Below, piece by piece: positions 7,274 through 12,398 of a stretch of DNA of 14,602 nt. Origin of the DNA: an uncultured Collinsella sp. (GTDB lineage Bacteria > Actinomycetota > Coriobacteriia > Coriobacteriales > Coriobacteriaceae); contig URNJ01000032.1 of assembly GCA_900549215.1 (NCBI GenBank), forward strand, positions 1 to 14,602, given 5' to 3'. The number at the start of each line of letters is the position of its first letter. The stretch's first letter is position 1. The translations under genes and the position numbers were made by a program. The notes beneath the pieces were generated by a model. It was not told the DNA's origin, did no database searches, and saw nothing but the letters and a program-made list of their open reading frames with translations.

Positions 7274-8083
7274 ATGATCGGAACCCGCACCTCATCGTCC
7301 TACACTCCGCACGTCGACGTCGCCCCCGCCGACCGCCCACTCATCCTCGTCGCGCCGCGCTGGGAAGAGGCGAAGCCGTTTTTGAGCGAGACGCTCTCCC
7401 CCAACGAGGAAATCGCAAGCGTCTTTGTCGATGCCATCCTTGCCGCCGGCGGTCTGCCGCTGCAGATGTCCATCACCGAGGACATTGAGGTTATCCGTCA
7501 TTACGTCGATATCGCCGACGGCATCGCCATTCCCGGCGGCCCGGACGTCAACCCCAAGCGCTGGGGCGATGATCGACCCTACGACCCCACCCTCTGCTGC
7601 GAGATTCGCGATAGCTTTGAGTTTAAGCTGGTCGGCGAGGTGCTCCGTGCCAAAAAGCCGCTCTTTACCACCTGCCGCGGCACGCAGTTGCTCAATGTCG
7701 CCACTGGCGGCACCCTGTGCATGGACGTACCGAGCCTGGGCGCTCGCGAGGGGCGCACGCAGTGGCGCCATACCCACGTGCTCAACGATCCCGTGCACCC
7801 CGTCGAGGTCGTGCCGGGCTCGCTTCTGGAGCGCGCGGTTGGCGGGCACAGACTTATCCAGACCAACTCCGCACACCACTGCTGCGTCGACCGTCTGGGT
7901 AAAAGCACGCGCTTGGTCGCCAAGGCAACCGACGGCGTTCCCGAGTGCATCGAGGTCGAAGGCCAGCCTTTCTGCCTGGGCGTGCAATGGCATCCCGAGT
8001 ACACCTGGCAGACGCTCGAGACCGACTTTAACCTGTGGAAGTCGTTTGTCGAGGCAGCGGCAAAGGTTAAGCAGGCCCGTTAG
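7274..8083 (+). CDS. Peptidase C26 / class-I glutamine amidotransferase-like hydrolase
   Basis: A 269-residue protein of the gamma-glutamyl hydrolase/PuuD type. The nucleophile is Cys134 in TTCRGTQLLNV, and the partners are His240 and Glu242 in GVQWHPEYTW. IPGGPDVNP (86-94) and LIQTNSAHHCCVD are also typical of C26 enzymes. Family members hydrolyse gamma-glutamyl bonds, for example in gamma-glutamyl-GABA or folate polyglutamate; the substrate here is unknown. The gene starts 51 bases after the ATPase gene without a visible promoter or terminator between them, so it probably belongs to the transporter operon. The ribosome site is weak (GAAAG). A roughly 20-residue N-terminal extension precedes the usual first beta strand, so a later start is possible. 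Confidence 0.88.
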   Translation: MIGTRTSSSYTPHVDVAPADRPLILVAPRWEEAKPFLSETLSPNEEIASVFVDAILAAGGLPLQMSITEDIEVIRHYVDIADGIAIPGGPDVNPKRWGDDRPYDPTLCCEIRDSFEFKLVGEVLRAKKPLFTTCRGTQLLNVATGGTLCMDVPSLGAREGRTQWRHTHVLNDPVHPVEVVPGSLLERAVGGHRLIQTNSAHHCCVDRLGKSTRLVAKATDGVPECIEVEGQPFCLGVQWHPEYTWQTLETDFNLWKSFVEAAAKVKQAR

Positions 8084-8120
8084 CTCGCAAGCCACACAAG
8101 TTAAAGCCTCCTAAGCCAGC

Positions 8121-8157
8121 GGGGGGGGCGGACACCAGCCACGGTGCCCGCCCCCCC
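8121..8157. terminator. GC-rich hairpin between convergent operons
   Basis: Seven G (8122-8128), CGG and CACC pair with GGTG, CCG and seven C (8151-8157) around the loop AGCCAC. The only mismatch is A8132 against C8147, which becomes a U-G wobble on the minus-strand RNA. It lies between the end of the plus-strand transporter operon and the end of the minus-strand ABC-2 operon, where a shared bidirectional terminator is expected. Neither side has a proper U-run, so termination strength is uncertain. Confidence 0.65.
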
Positions 8158-8197
8158 TGTATTTGGTATGCTCGGTATGTTTATCCCTCACAAGCAA

Positions 8198-9016
8198 TCA
8201 AAGAAATCTCGACCGCAATCGGTCGACGGTAAAGCAAATGGCAAAAACGCTTGCTACGTTTATTAGGCAGTCAATTAGAATCGAAATGCATTGACTATTC
8301 CCCAACGGGGTCACGCCACAAATCCACATGAGCATCGAGGCTGGAAGCGGAAGCATGGAATTGGCCCCGATCTGTATGTAGATCGCTACAACGTTGACAA
8401 GCAACAGCATGCCAATCGGACCGAAGCCGGACCCAAAATAGGAAACAGCGATCACGCAAGAGACCACGTATGCAAGGCAGGCAGCGGCAGCAAGAACAAG
8501 TCGATAGCAAAATACATGCAGGTTGAAATACTGTTGAGCATCCAGAACGATTGCGCAGTTAAGACAGTACAAAACGACACTCGTCAGGATAAACGCGCCC
8601 AAAAGGGCAAAAGAAGACAGCACCACTCGCGCAACGATAGCGCACACACGCTTCCCTCCCCGAGCCTCCGACAGCCCCCACGGTTCCTCAATAAAGTCCG
8701 AACTGACAAAGCGCGGCACGATACAAGCCGCGACAAACGGAAAGTACAATGCATGAGCCAACGGGGCTACGTTGAACAGCAGACCGCGAAAAACCTCTGC
8801 ATTACCAAATAGAACGACGTCCTCTGCCGATAGCCGAAGCGTCGGGTCTGGGAAAAAGCCCAAGAAACTGTTCTCACGGAGGCTACAGAACCACATCGGG
8901 AAAGAATTAAGCTGCAATACCACCATGTACGCATAAATTACCAGGATTAAGGCGTACGCCCATTTGCTCACATGCTTCCATTCTGAATGGAGGAATCTTC
9001 TAATCTGACGAGTCAT
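8198..9016 (-). CDS. ABC-2-type transporter permease (second, distal)
   Basis: A 272-residue integral membrane protein with about six predicted helices (near 20-36, 84-103, 128-155, 169-193, 197-215, 245-264) and a large extracytoplasmic loop between the first two. The segment PRFVSSDFIEEPWGLSEARGG (101-121) sits where ABC-2 permeases carry their ATPase-contacting coupling helix. Sequence identity is low, and the assignment rests on topology and position as third gene of an ATPase-permease-permease set, as in LanFEG lantibiotic-immunity or bacitracin-type exporters. I chose the ATG at 9014-9016, with GGGGGTG before it. An ATG six codons upstream (9034) is possible. The gene overlaps the end of the preceding permease by 17 bases, so the pair is coupled. 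Confidence 0.75.
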   Translation of the reverse strand: MTRQIRRFLHSEWKHVSKWAYALILVIYAYMVVLQLNSFPMWFCSLRENSFLGFFPDPTLRLSAEDVVLFGNAEVFRGLLFNVAPLAHALYFPFVAACIVPRFVSSDFIEEPWGLSEARGGKRVCAIVARVVLSSFALLGAFILTSVVLYCLNCAIVLDAQQYFNLHVFCYRLVLAAAACLAYVVSCVIAVSYFGSGFGPIGMLLLVNVVAIYIQIGANSMLPLPASMLMWICGVTPLGNSQCISILIDCLINVASVFAICFTVDRLRSRFL

Positions 9017-9824
9017 TGAACACACCCCCGGCACGAAAGCTCACGAGAGCGTAAATCAATACCGATAGACAGCTGGCTGCCACGCCATATCCCAGAAGCG
9101 TCAGCTGTCCCATATCGCTATACCCAAGGGCACATCCGACTCCAAGGTACGGCCCCGGAAGGAGTAAGACCCATCGCAAGGATGGTATAGGCACCTGAAG
9201 GAAGCTTCCGTAGAGCGTCAGGCTCATGACAAATCCAATTATGATTGCAGCCCCGCTCAATACAGCGCTGCCTGTAATCCGATAGATGGTCATCGTCTCC
9301 AACGCAACCGATATCACCAATACGGCGTTGATTATCATCGCAGGCAAAAATGCAGTCAGCATGCCGTGCGTGTAGTTTTGCCCCCCACGCAGTATGGCTA
9401 TTGCAAACAAAAGAAGGCAAAGTGCGCTATATGCTGCGCCGACTATTAAAGCAGACGAAAGCACATGTGCCAAGGCCCCATTAAAGCGGGCGAGACCTCT
9501 TGCTGAAGAAATTCGGTATCCCTCTTTATAGCCATGCTCCTGTAAAAGCACCAAACAAACGATGAGTGGAACGAACAGGGATGTACCGGCAAAAGCGCTG
9601 CGCGCAAGGGACTCATCAGGCGCAGAAGGATCGATTGCATTCCAGAAGAAACCAATATCCTCCCCACAAACGCCATAGCCAAAGCCTAGCAACGTTGCTC
9701 CGTTATTTAGAAAAACACCGAAGAGAAGACCGCACGCCAACATAAGCGTAAGACCAAACTGCGCCGGAAACATCCTGTGTAGACGCATCATATCTGCCTT
9801 TATGGGATGGATCGCCCGCTTCAT
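9000..9824 (-). CDS. ABC-2-type transporter permease (first), MutE/EpiE-like
   Basis: A 274-residue membrane protein with about six helices (near 21-40, 78-96, 117-145, 155-177, 186-206, 240-263). The stretch VLLQEHGYKEGYRISSARG (92-110) matches the conserved acidic/aromatic loop that in ABC-2 permeases of bacteriocin-immunity transporters contacts the ATPase. Its ATG overlaps the ATPase stop codon (ATGA). By context it forms a heteromeric pore with the distal permease, most plausibly exporting or protecting against the small Cys-rich peptide encoded upstream. The exact substrate is inferred from position only. Confidence 0.8.
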   Translation of the reverse strand: MKRAIHPIKADMMRLHRMFPAQFGLTLMLACGLLFGVFLNNGATLLGFGYGVCGEDIGFFWNAIDPSAPDESLARSAFAGTSLFVPLIVCLVLLQEHGYKEGYRISSARGLARFNGALAHVLSSALIVGAAYSALCLLLFAIAILRGGQNYTHGMLTAFLPAMIINAVLVISVALETMTIYRITGSAVLSGAAIIIGFVMSLTLYGSFLQVPIPSLRWVLLLPGPYLGVGCALGYSDMGQLTLLGYGVAASCLSVLIYALVSFRAGGVFNDSSD

Positions 9825-10546
9825 AGCGAGACCGCGTTCATCAAGCGCCTGTAATATTCTTTTAGGGACGACGCCTCATCCCTTATGACATCCATCGATT
9901 CCTTTTTCAGCAGTTCACCGTCATGAATAAACACGCAACTTGTTGCAACCGATGCCAACTCATCCAAATCATGGCTAGAGATGAGCATGGTCTTACCCTG
10001 TTCTCGATTCAATCGGCCGATAAGGGCCCATATACTCTCGATGCCCAGCGGGTCCAACCCATTTGCCGGCTCATCGAAAATTAGTACGTCGGTGTCGCCC
10101 AACAAAGCCGTAGCTATATCCAGTCGCCGTTTCATTCCCAGAGAAAAACTGCTCACGCTCTTTTTCTCATCGACGTCCAGCCCGACTAGGCCCAAGACGC
10201 GAGGAACCTCACGTTTCTCATCGAGCCCCCATTCCGCACATCGGATCCGAAGATTCTCCACCGCACTGAGGGATTGGTATGCTCCGCTGGAATCTGGCAC
10301 ATAGCCGACACGCGTCCGCATCAGGCTCAGCTCTTTTTTCGACTTGCCTCCAAAGAGCTCCACGCTCCCCGACGATGGCTCACAGAGGCCCAGCACTATT
10401 TTAATAAGCGTGCTTTTGCCCGCCCCGTTTGCACCAACAAGGGCGCAAAGTTCAGACTGATGCACCTCGAAGGAAACGTCATGCAACACACGCCGTTTCC
10501 CATAGCGCTTTGACACCTTTGATAGCTTTATCGCTGATGCGCTCAT
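9821..10546 (-). CDS. ABC transporter ATPase, CcmA/BcrA/LanF type
   Basis: A 241-residue ATPase of the drug and bacteriocin exporter class. Walker A GANGAGKST (38-46), a signature of the FSLGMKRRL form (134-142, typical of this class rather than LSGGQ), Walker B VLIFDEPANGLDP (154-166) and the switch His192 in SSHDLDEL are intact. The Q-loop position carries Asp85 (YVPDSSGAY) instead of Gln; LanF-type ATPases are known to replace this Gln with an acidic residue. About 30 residues follow the H-loop region, so the protein is shorter than 300-residue drug ATPases, as in LanF. It is the first gene of the three-gene transporter set and lies 68 bases after the Cys-rich peptide's stop, beyond a terminator-like hairpin. 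Confidence 0.92.
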   Translation of the reverse strand: MSASAIKLSKVSKRYGKRRVLHDVSFEVHQSELCALVGANGAGKSTLIKIVLGLCEPSSGSVELFGGKSKKELSLMRTRVGYVPDSSGAYQSLSAVENLRIRCAEWGLDEKREVPRVLGLVGLDVDEKKSVSSFSLGMKRRLDIATALLGDTDVLIFDEPANGLDPLGIESIWALIGRLNREQGKTMLISSHDLDELASVATSCVFIHDGELLKKESMDVIRDEASSLKEYYRRLMNAVSL

Positions 10547-10570
10547 TGGCCTCCTATTCTGCTTGATAAC

Positions 10571-10606
10571 AAAACCGCTGCTGCCAGACTGTCGCCTGGC
10601 AGCAGC
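10571..10606 (-). terminator. Terminator/attenuator between Cys-rich peptide and ABC genes
   Basis: On the minus strand a perfect 11-bp stem, GCTGCTGCCAG and CTGGCAGCAGC, encloses an 8-base loop, and GGTTTTGTT follows. It begins a few bases after the peptide stop and ends about 25 bases before the ATPase ATG. It would let most transcripts end after the peptide gene while a fraction reads into the transporter genes, the usual layout for a peptide needed in excess over its transporter. Confidence 0.85.
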
Positions 10607-10614
10607 CGCAACTG

Positions 10615-10743
10615 CTAGAAATTAACAACACACAAGTTTTTACTGCAGTTATTGACGCAGACGCGTGCTCCACAGAATGCCTTGCAGTAACCGTTGCACC
10701 CACCACCGGGGTCCACATAACTCGGCTTTACAATCCAGCTCAT
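10615..10743 (-). CDS. 42-residue Cys-rich peptide, candidate bacteriocin/RiPP precursor
   Basis: A short open frame with a strong ribosome site, AAGGAGG at 6 bases from the ATG, and a terminator directly after its TAG. The peptide begins MSWIVKPSYVDPGGG. It then has six Cys in the last 27 residues (16, 20, 24, 29, 33, 38), with spacings of 3, 3, 4, 3 and 4 residues, and ends CVVNF. There is no signal peptide, and Ser/Thr are nearly absent from the Cys-rich part, so a lanthipeptide is unlikely. Thioether crosslinking by a radical-SAM enzyme (ranthipeptide or sactipeptide type), disulfides or metal binding are all possible; no maturase is present in the window. The following ABC genes resemble an immunity/export transporter. 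I do not recognise a named family. That it is a real gene is well supported; the function is inferred from context. Confidence 0.8.
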   Translation of the reverse strand: MSWIVKPSYVDPGGGCNGYCKAFCGARVCVNNCSKNLCVVNF

Positions 10744-10778
10744 ATCGTTCCTCCTTTCTTTTATCGTTCGTTCTTAAT

Positions 10779-10797
10779 GTTATTGTTTGTCGATAAC
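10779..10797. promoter_or_regulatory. Dyad operator candidate overlapping the -10 of the peptide promoter
   Basis: GTTAT (10779-10783) and ATAAC (10793-10797) form an inverted repeat that includes a CGATA half-site. It covers the proposed -10 box. A similar sequence (13 of 16 bases, TTATCGAACAACGATA) lies upstream of the DUF2975 gene at 11826-11841. A repressor site is plausible; the HTH protein encoded nearby is the obvious candidate. Confidence 0.45.
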
Positions 10798-10810
10798 TTA
10801 TATTTGTCAA
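10782..10810 (-). promoter_or_regulatory. Promoter of the Cys-rich peptide gene
   Basis: On the minus strand a perfect -35 box TTGACA (10810-10805) is followed, after 17 bases, by AACAAT (10787-10782), a 4-of-6 match to the -10 consensus. The surrounding 90 bases are markedly AT-rich compared with the window. The transcript would start about 30 bases before the ribosome site. Confidence 0.6.
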
Positions 10811-10820
10811 GATAATTAAT

Positions 10821-10850
10821 AAACAAAGAACCCGTGTTAGACACGGGTTC
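10821..10850 (-). terminator. Terminator of the DUF2975-HTH operon
   Basis: On the minus strand GAACCCGTG and CACGGGTTC pair over 9 bp around TCTAA, and TTTGTTTATT follows. It lies 39 bases after the HTH gene's stop and upstream of the peptide promoter, so the HTH unit and the peptide unit are transcribed separately. Confidence 0.85.
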
Positions 10851-10888
10851 CGTTACACTGATATTTCGTTATAGTTGTTCTTTATATG

Positions 10889-11218
10889 CTACTCGTCACT
10901 CAAATCGACAGCGAAGACTGATGTCGGAAGCGATACCTCATTGCCTCCGCCGTCCCGCATCTGTCTCACGACATTTTTTGCGCGCTCGACAATAAGCTCC
11001 TCAAGCTCTTTCTCGCTCACGCGCTGAATAATATCTCCCGGTTGACAATCAAGCTCATCACAGATATCGAGGAGCGTCTTTAGGCGAATAGCTTTTATCT
11101 TTCCGTTTCTAAGCTTTGAAATATTAGCCGGAGTATGCCCCGTGGCACGAATCAGATCAGCACTGGTCTTTCCGGTCTTAAGCAGCTGCGTCTCAAGCTC
11201 GATGATGAGATAGCTCAT
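10889..11218 (-). CDS. Cro/C1-type HTH regulator, YozG-like
   Basis: A 109-residue DNA-binding protein. Residues 6-66 form a short XRE/Cro fold of the HTH_26 class: TSADLIRATGHTPANISKLRNG (18-39) spans helices 2 and 3, and the family hallmark CQPGDII (58-64) follows. It differs from compact YozG proteins (about 70-85 residues) by a charged C-terminal tail of roughly 40 residues. GGAGG stands 4 bases before the ATG, and the gene starts 8 bases after the stop of the DUF2975 gene. HTH_26 regulators are commonly paired with DUF2975 membrane proteins (yoaS/yozG in Bacillus subtilis). By analogy it may regulate its own operon and possibly the adjacent peptide gene; that target is inferred. Confidence 0.9.
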   Translation of the reverse strand: MSYLIIELETQLLKTGKTSADLIRATGHTPANISKLRNGKIKAIRLKTLLDICDELDCQPGDIIQRVSEKELEELIVERAKNVVRQMRDGGGNEVSLPTSVFAVDLSDE

Positions 11219-11226
11219 GCTTCCTC

Positions 11227-11787
11227 CTACACAAGCTCGTCAGACTGCTCTTGGAGCAGCGAGGCATAACTCCAGATCACCGAGATACACAGACAGACAG
11301 CCGCGCCGATAAGCGACCCCGCATCAAAGGCAACGCCTTGGCAAATCTCAATAACGAAGGAATGAGGCACGACGTAAAGCTCCAGCCCACCAATGGTAAG
11401 ACTGACCGATCCGTAGGCACCAATAATCGAAACCGCGGCGTTAACAGCAAAGGCAAGCGCAAGAACACGGATAAGCCGCACATGCGTCTTGGTAAAGGGC
11501 GAGACGCCTCGCGAGATGTTACGGCTGATCCCACACAGAACGACAAGCGAAATACCCACGACGAGTGCCAGGCACAGTCCGCTTGGGATAACGATGCACC
11601 CGCCATCGAGAAGCGTCACGACGCCGAAAGAATCGACAGAAGCAACGTTTGCAACCGCATACCAGATCACGTAAACAACCAACGCGGCAAAAGCGACGAG
11701 CATCCCTGCAAAAACGGCTGCCATGCAAAAGCCAAGCTTCCTGATATTTTCGCCCGCTTTGGCCATACGCTGAACGCTGTTAGACAT
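11227..11787 (-). CDS. DUF2975 family membrane protein
   Basis: A 186-residue protein with four predicted transmembrane helices (near 20-45, 68-88, 104-124, 155-175). Between helices 2 and 3 it carries ISRGVSPFTKTHVRLIRVLA (91-110), the loop that defines DUF2975. The molecular function of this family is not established; with its HTH partner it is thought to act as a membrane sensor or anti-regulator. I start it at 11787, where GAGGGTGAG precedes the ATG. Extending to an ATG at 11886 would run coding sequence through the AT-rich dyad-containing promoter region and is unlikely. It is the first gene of a two-gene operon ended by the terminator at 10821-10850. Confidence 0.85.
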   Translation of the reverse strand: MSNSVQRMAKAGENIRKLGFCMAAVFAGMLVAFAALVVYVIWYAVANVASVDSFGVVTLLDGGCIVIPSGLCLALVVGISLVVLCGISRNISRGVSPFTKTHVRLIRVLALAFAVNAAVSIIGAYGSVSLTIGGLELYVVPHSFVIEICQGVAFDAGSLIGAAVCLCISVIWSYASLLQEQSDELV

Positions 11788-11807
11788 ACACTCACCCTCA
11801 TCGACTC

Positions 11808-11841
11808 TATCGTTATTCGAACAGTTTATCGAACAACGATA
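11808..11841. promoter_or_regulatory. Operator-like region upstream of DUF2975-HTH
   Basis: TATCGTT (11808-11814) and AACGATA (11835-11841) are perfect inverted arms. Inside lie two tandem 12-bp direct repeats, GTTATTCGAACA and GTTTATCGAACA (11812-11835). The region is 21-54 bases before the DUF2975 ATG, where a promoter must be, though I see no convincing -35/-10 pair. The TATCG half-sites recur in the peptide promoter. Confidence 0.5.
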
Positions 11842-11929
11842 TTGATTGCATGCGGAAAGCCCCGCCAGTGCGCATAGCCCATTCACTAATCAGAAGGGGT
11901 GAGAGTGGATTTTTGGACACGTATCGAAC

Positions 11930-11993
11930 GAGAGTGGATAATCTCCCACTTTGAGGCCACCACCGGGCCTAAAACGGGAGATTATCCACTCTC
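11930..11993. repeat. Perfect 18-bp inverted repeat (long palindromic element)
   Basis: GAGAGTGGATAATCTCCC (11930-11947) and GGGAGATTATCCACTCTC (11976-11993) are exact reverse complements. The 28-base interior extends the stem with TTTGAGGCC against GGCCTAAAA, leaving a short loop. An additional partial copy, GAGAGTGGATTTTT, begins at 11901. The element lies between the Hpt gene's end and the DUF2975 promoter. It may act as a terminator for the Hpt operon, but no U-run follows, so a dispersed REP/MITE-type element is likelier. Confidence 0.85.
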
Positions 11994-12017
11994 ATAGTCA
12001 TCAAGGCTCGCAAGCTC

Positions 12018-12374
12018 TTATTCGGCCGCCTCGCACAGGGCCGACATCGTAGCCGCATATTGCTGCTGCAACGCATGCATTCCCTCGCGAGCGCCGTCAA
12101 CGGCATCGGCGCCGCGCAGCGCCTCGGTCACCACGACCGCCGGCTCGTACAGATTATCGAATCCCAGGTTCTGGCTCACGCCCTTGAGCGTGTGCGCTGC
12201 CATAAACGCACCTTCGGCGTCTCCCGCCGCCATGGCGGCCTCCAGCTTGTCCATGCTCTCGTCATCCAAAAACTTGAGGGCAAAGCGGGCAAGCATTTCC
12301 TCGCCCATCAGCCGAGCGCACGCGTCATCATAATTAGCGCCGATCTTCTCATACGCCTCACGCATGGAAATCAT
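12018..12374 (-). CDS. Histidine phosphotransfer (Hpt) protein
   Basis: A 118-residue all-helical protein. The phosphorylatable His61 lies in AAHTLKGVSQNLGF (59-72), the hallmark of Hpt domains. It would shuttle phosphate between receiver domains and histidine kinases in a phosphorelay. It starts 24 bases after the stop of the upstream gene, whose product contains a receiver domain, so the two are likely partners. The first ATG (12374) has AAGGAG at about 10 bases; a second ATG three codons later is less well placed. No histidine kinase is visible in the window, so the phosphate source must be elsewhere. Confidence 0.88.
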   Translation of the reverse strand: MISMREAYEKIGANYDDACARLMGEEMLARFALKFLDDESMDKLEAAMAAGDAEGAFMAAHTLKGVSQNLGFDNLYEPAVVVTEALRGADAVDGAREGMHALQQQYAATMSALCEAAE

Positions 12375-12398
12375 GGATTAAAAACTCCTTTGGTCAAA

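Noticed and set aside
8291..8812. Plus-strand frame of 173 codons
   Set aside because: It is antisense to an ABC-2 permease and rich in polar residues, as expected for the complement of a membrane-protein gene.
10615..10743. Lanthipeptide precursor
   Set aside because: Only one Ser and no Thr occur in the Cys-containing part, so lanthionine rings could hardly form, and no LanM/LanB/LanC gene is in the window.
11788..11886. N-terminal extension of the DUF2975 protein to the ATG at 11886
   Set aside because: The extension would be Cys/Asn-rich and unlike the family. It crosses the AT-rich dyad region that must hold the promoter, and the ATG at 11787 has a better ribosome site.
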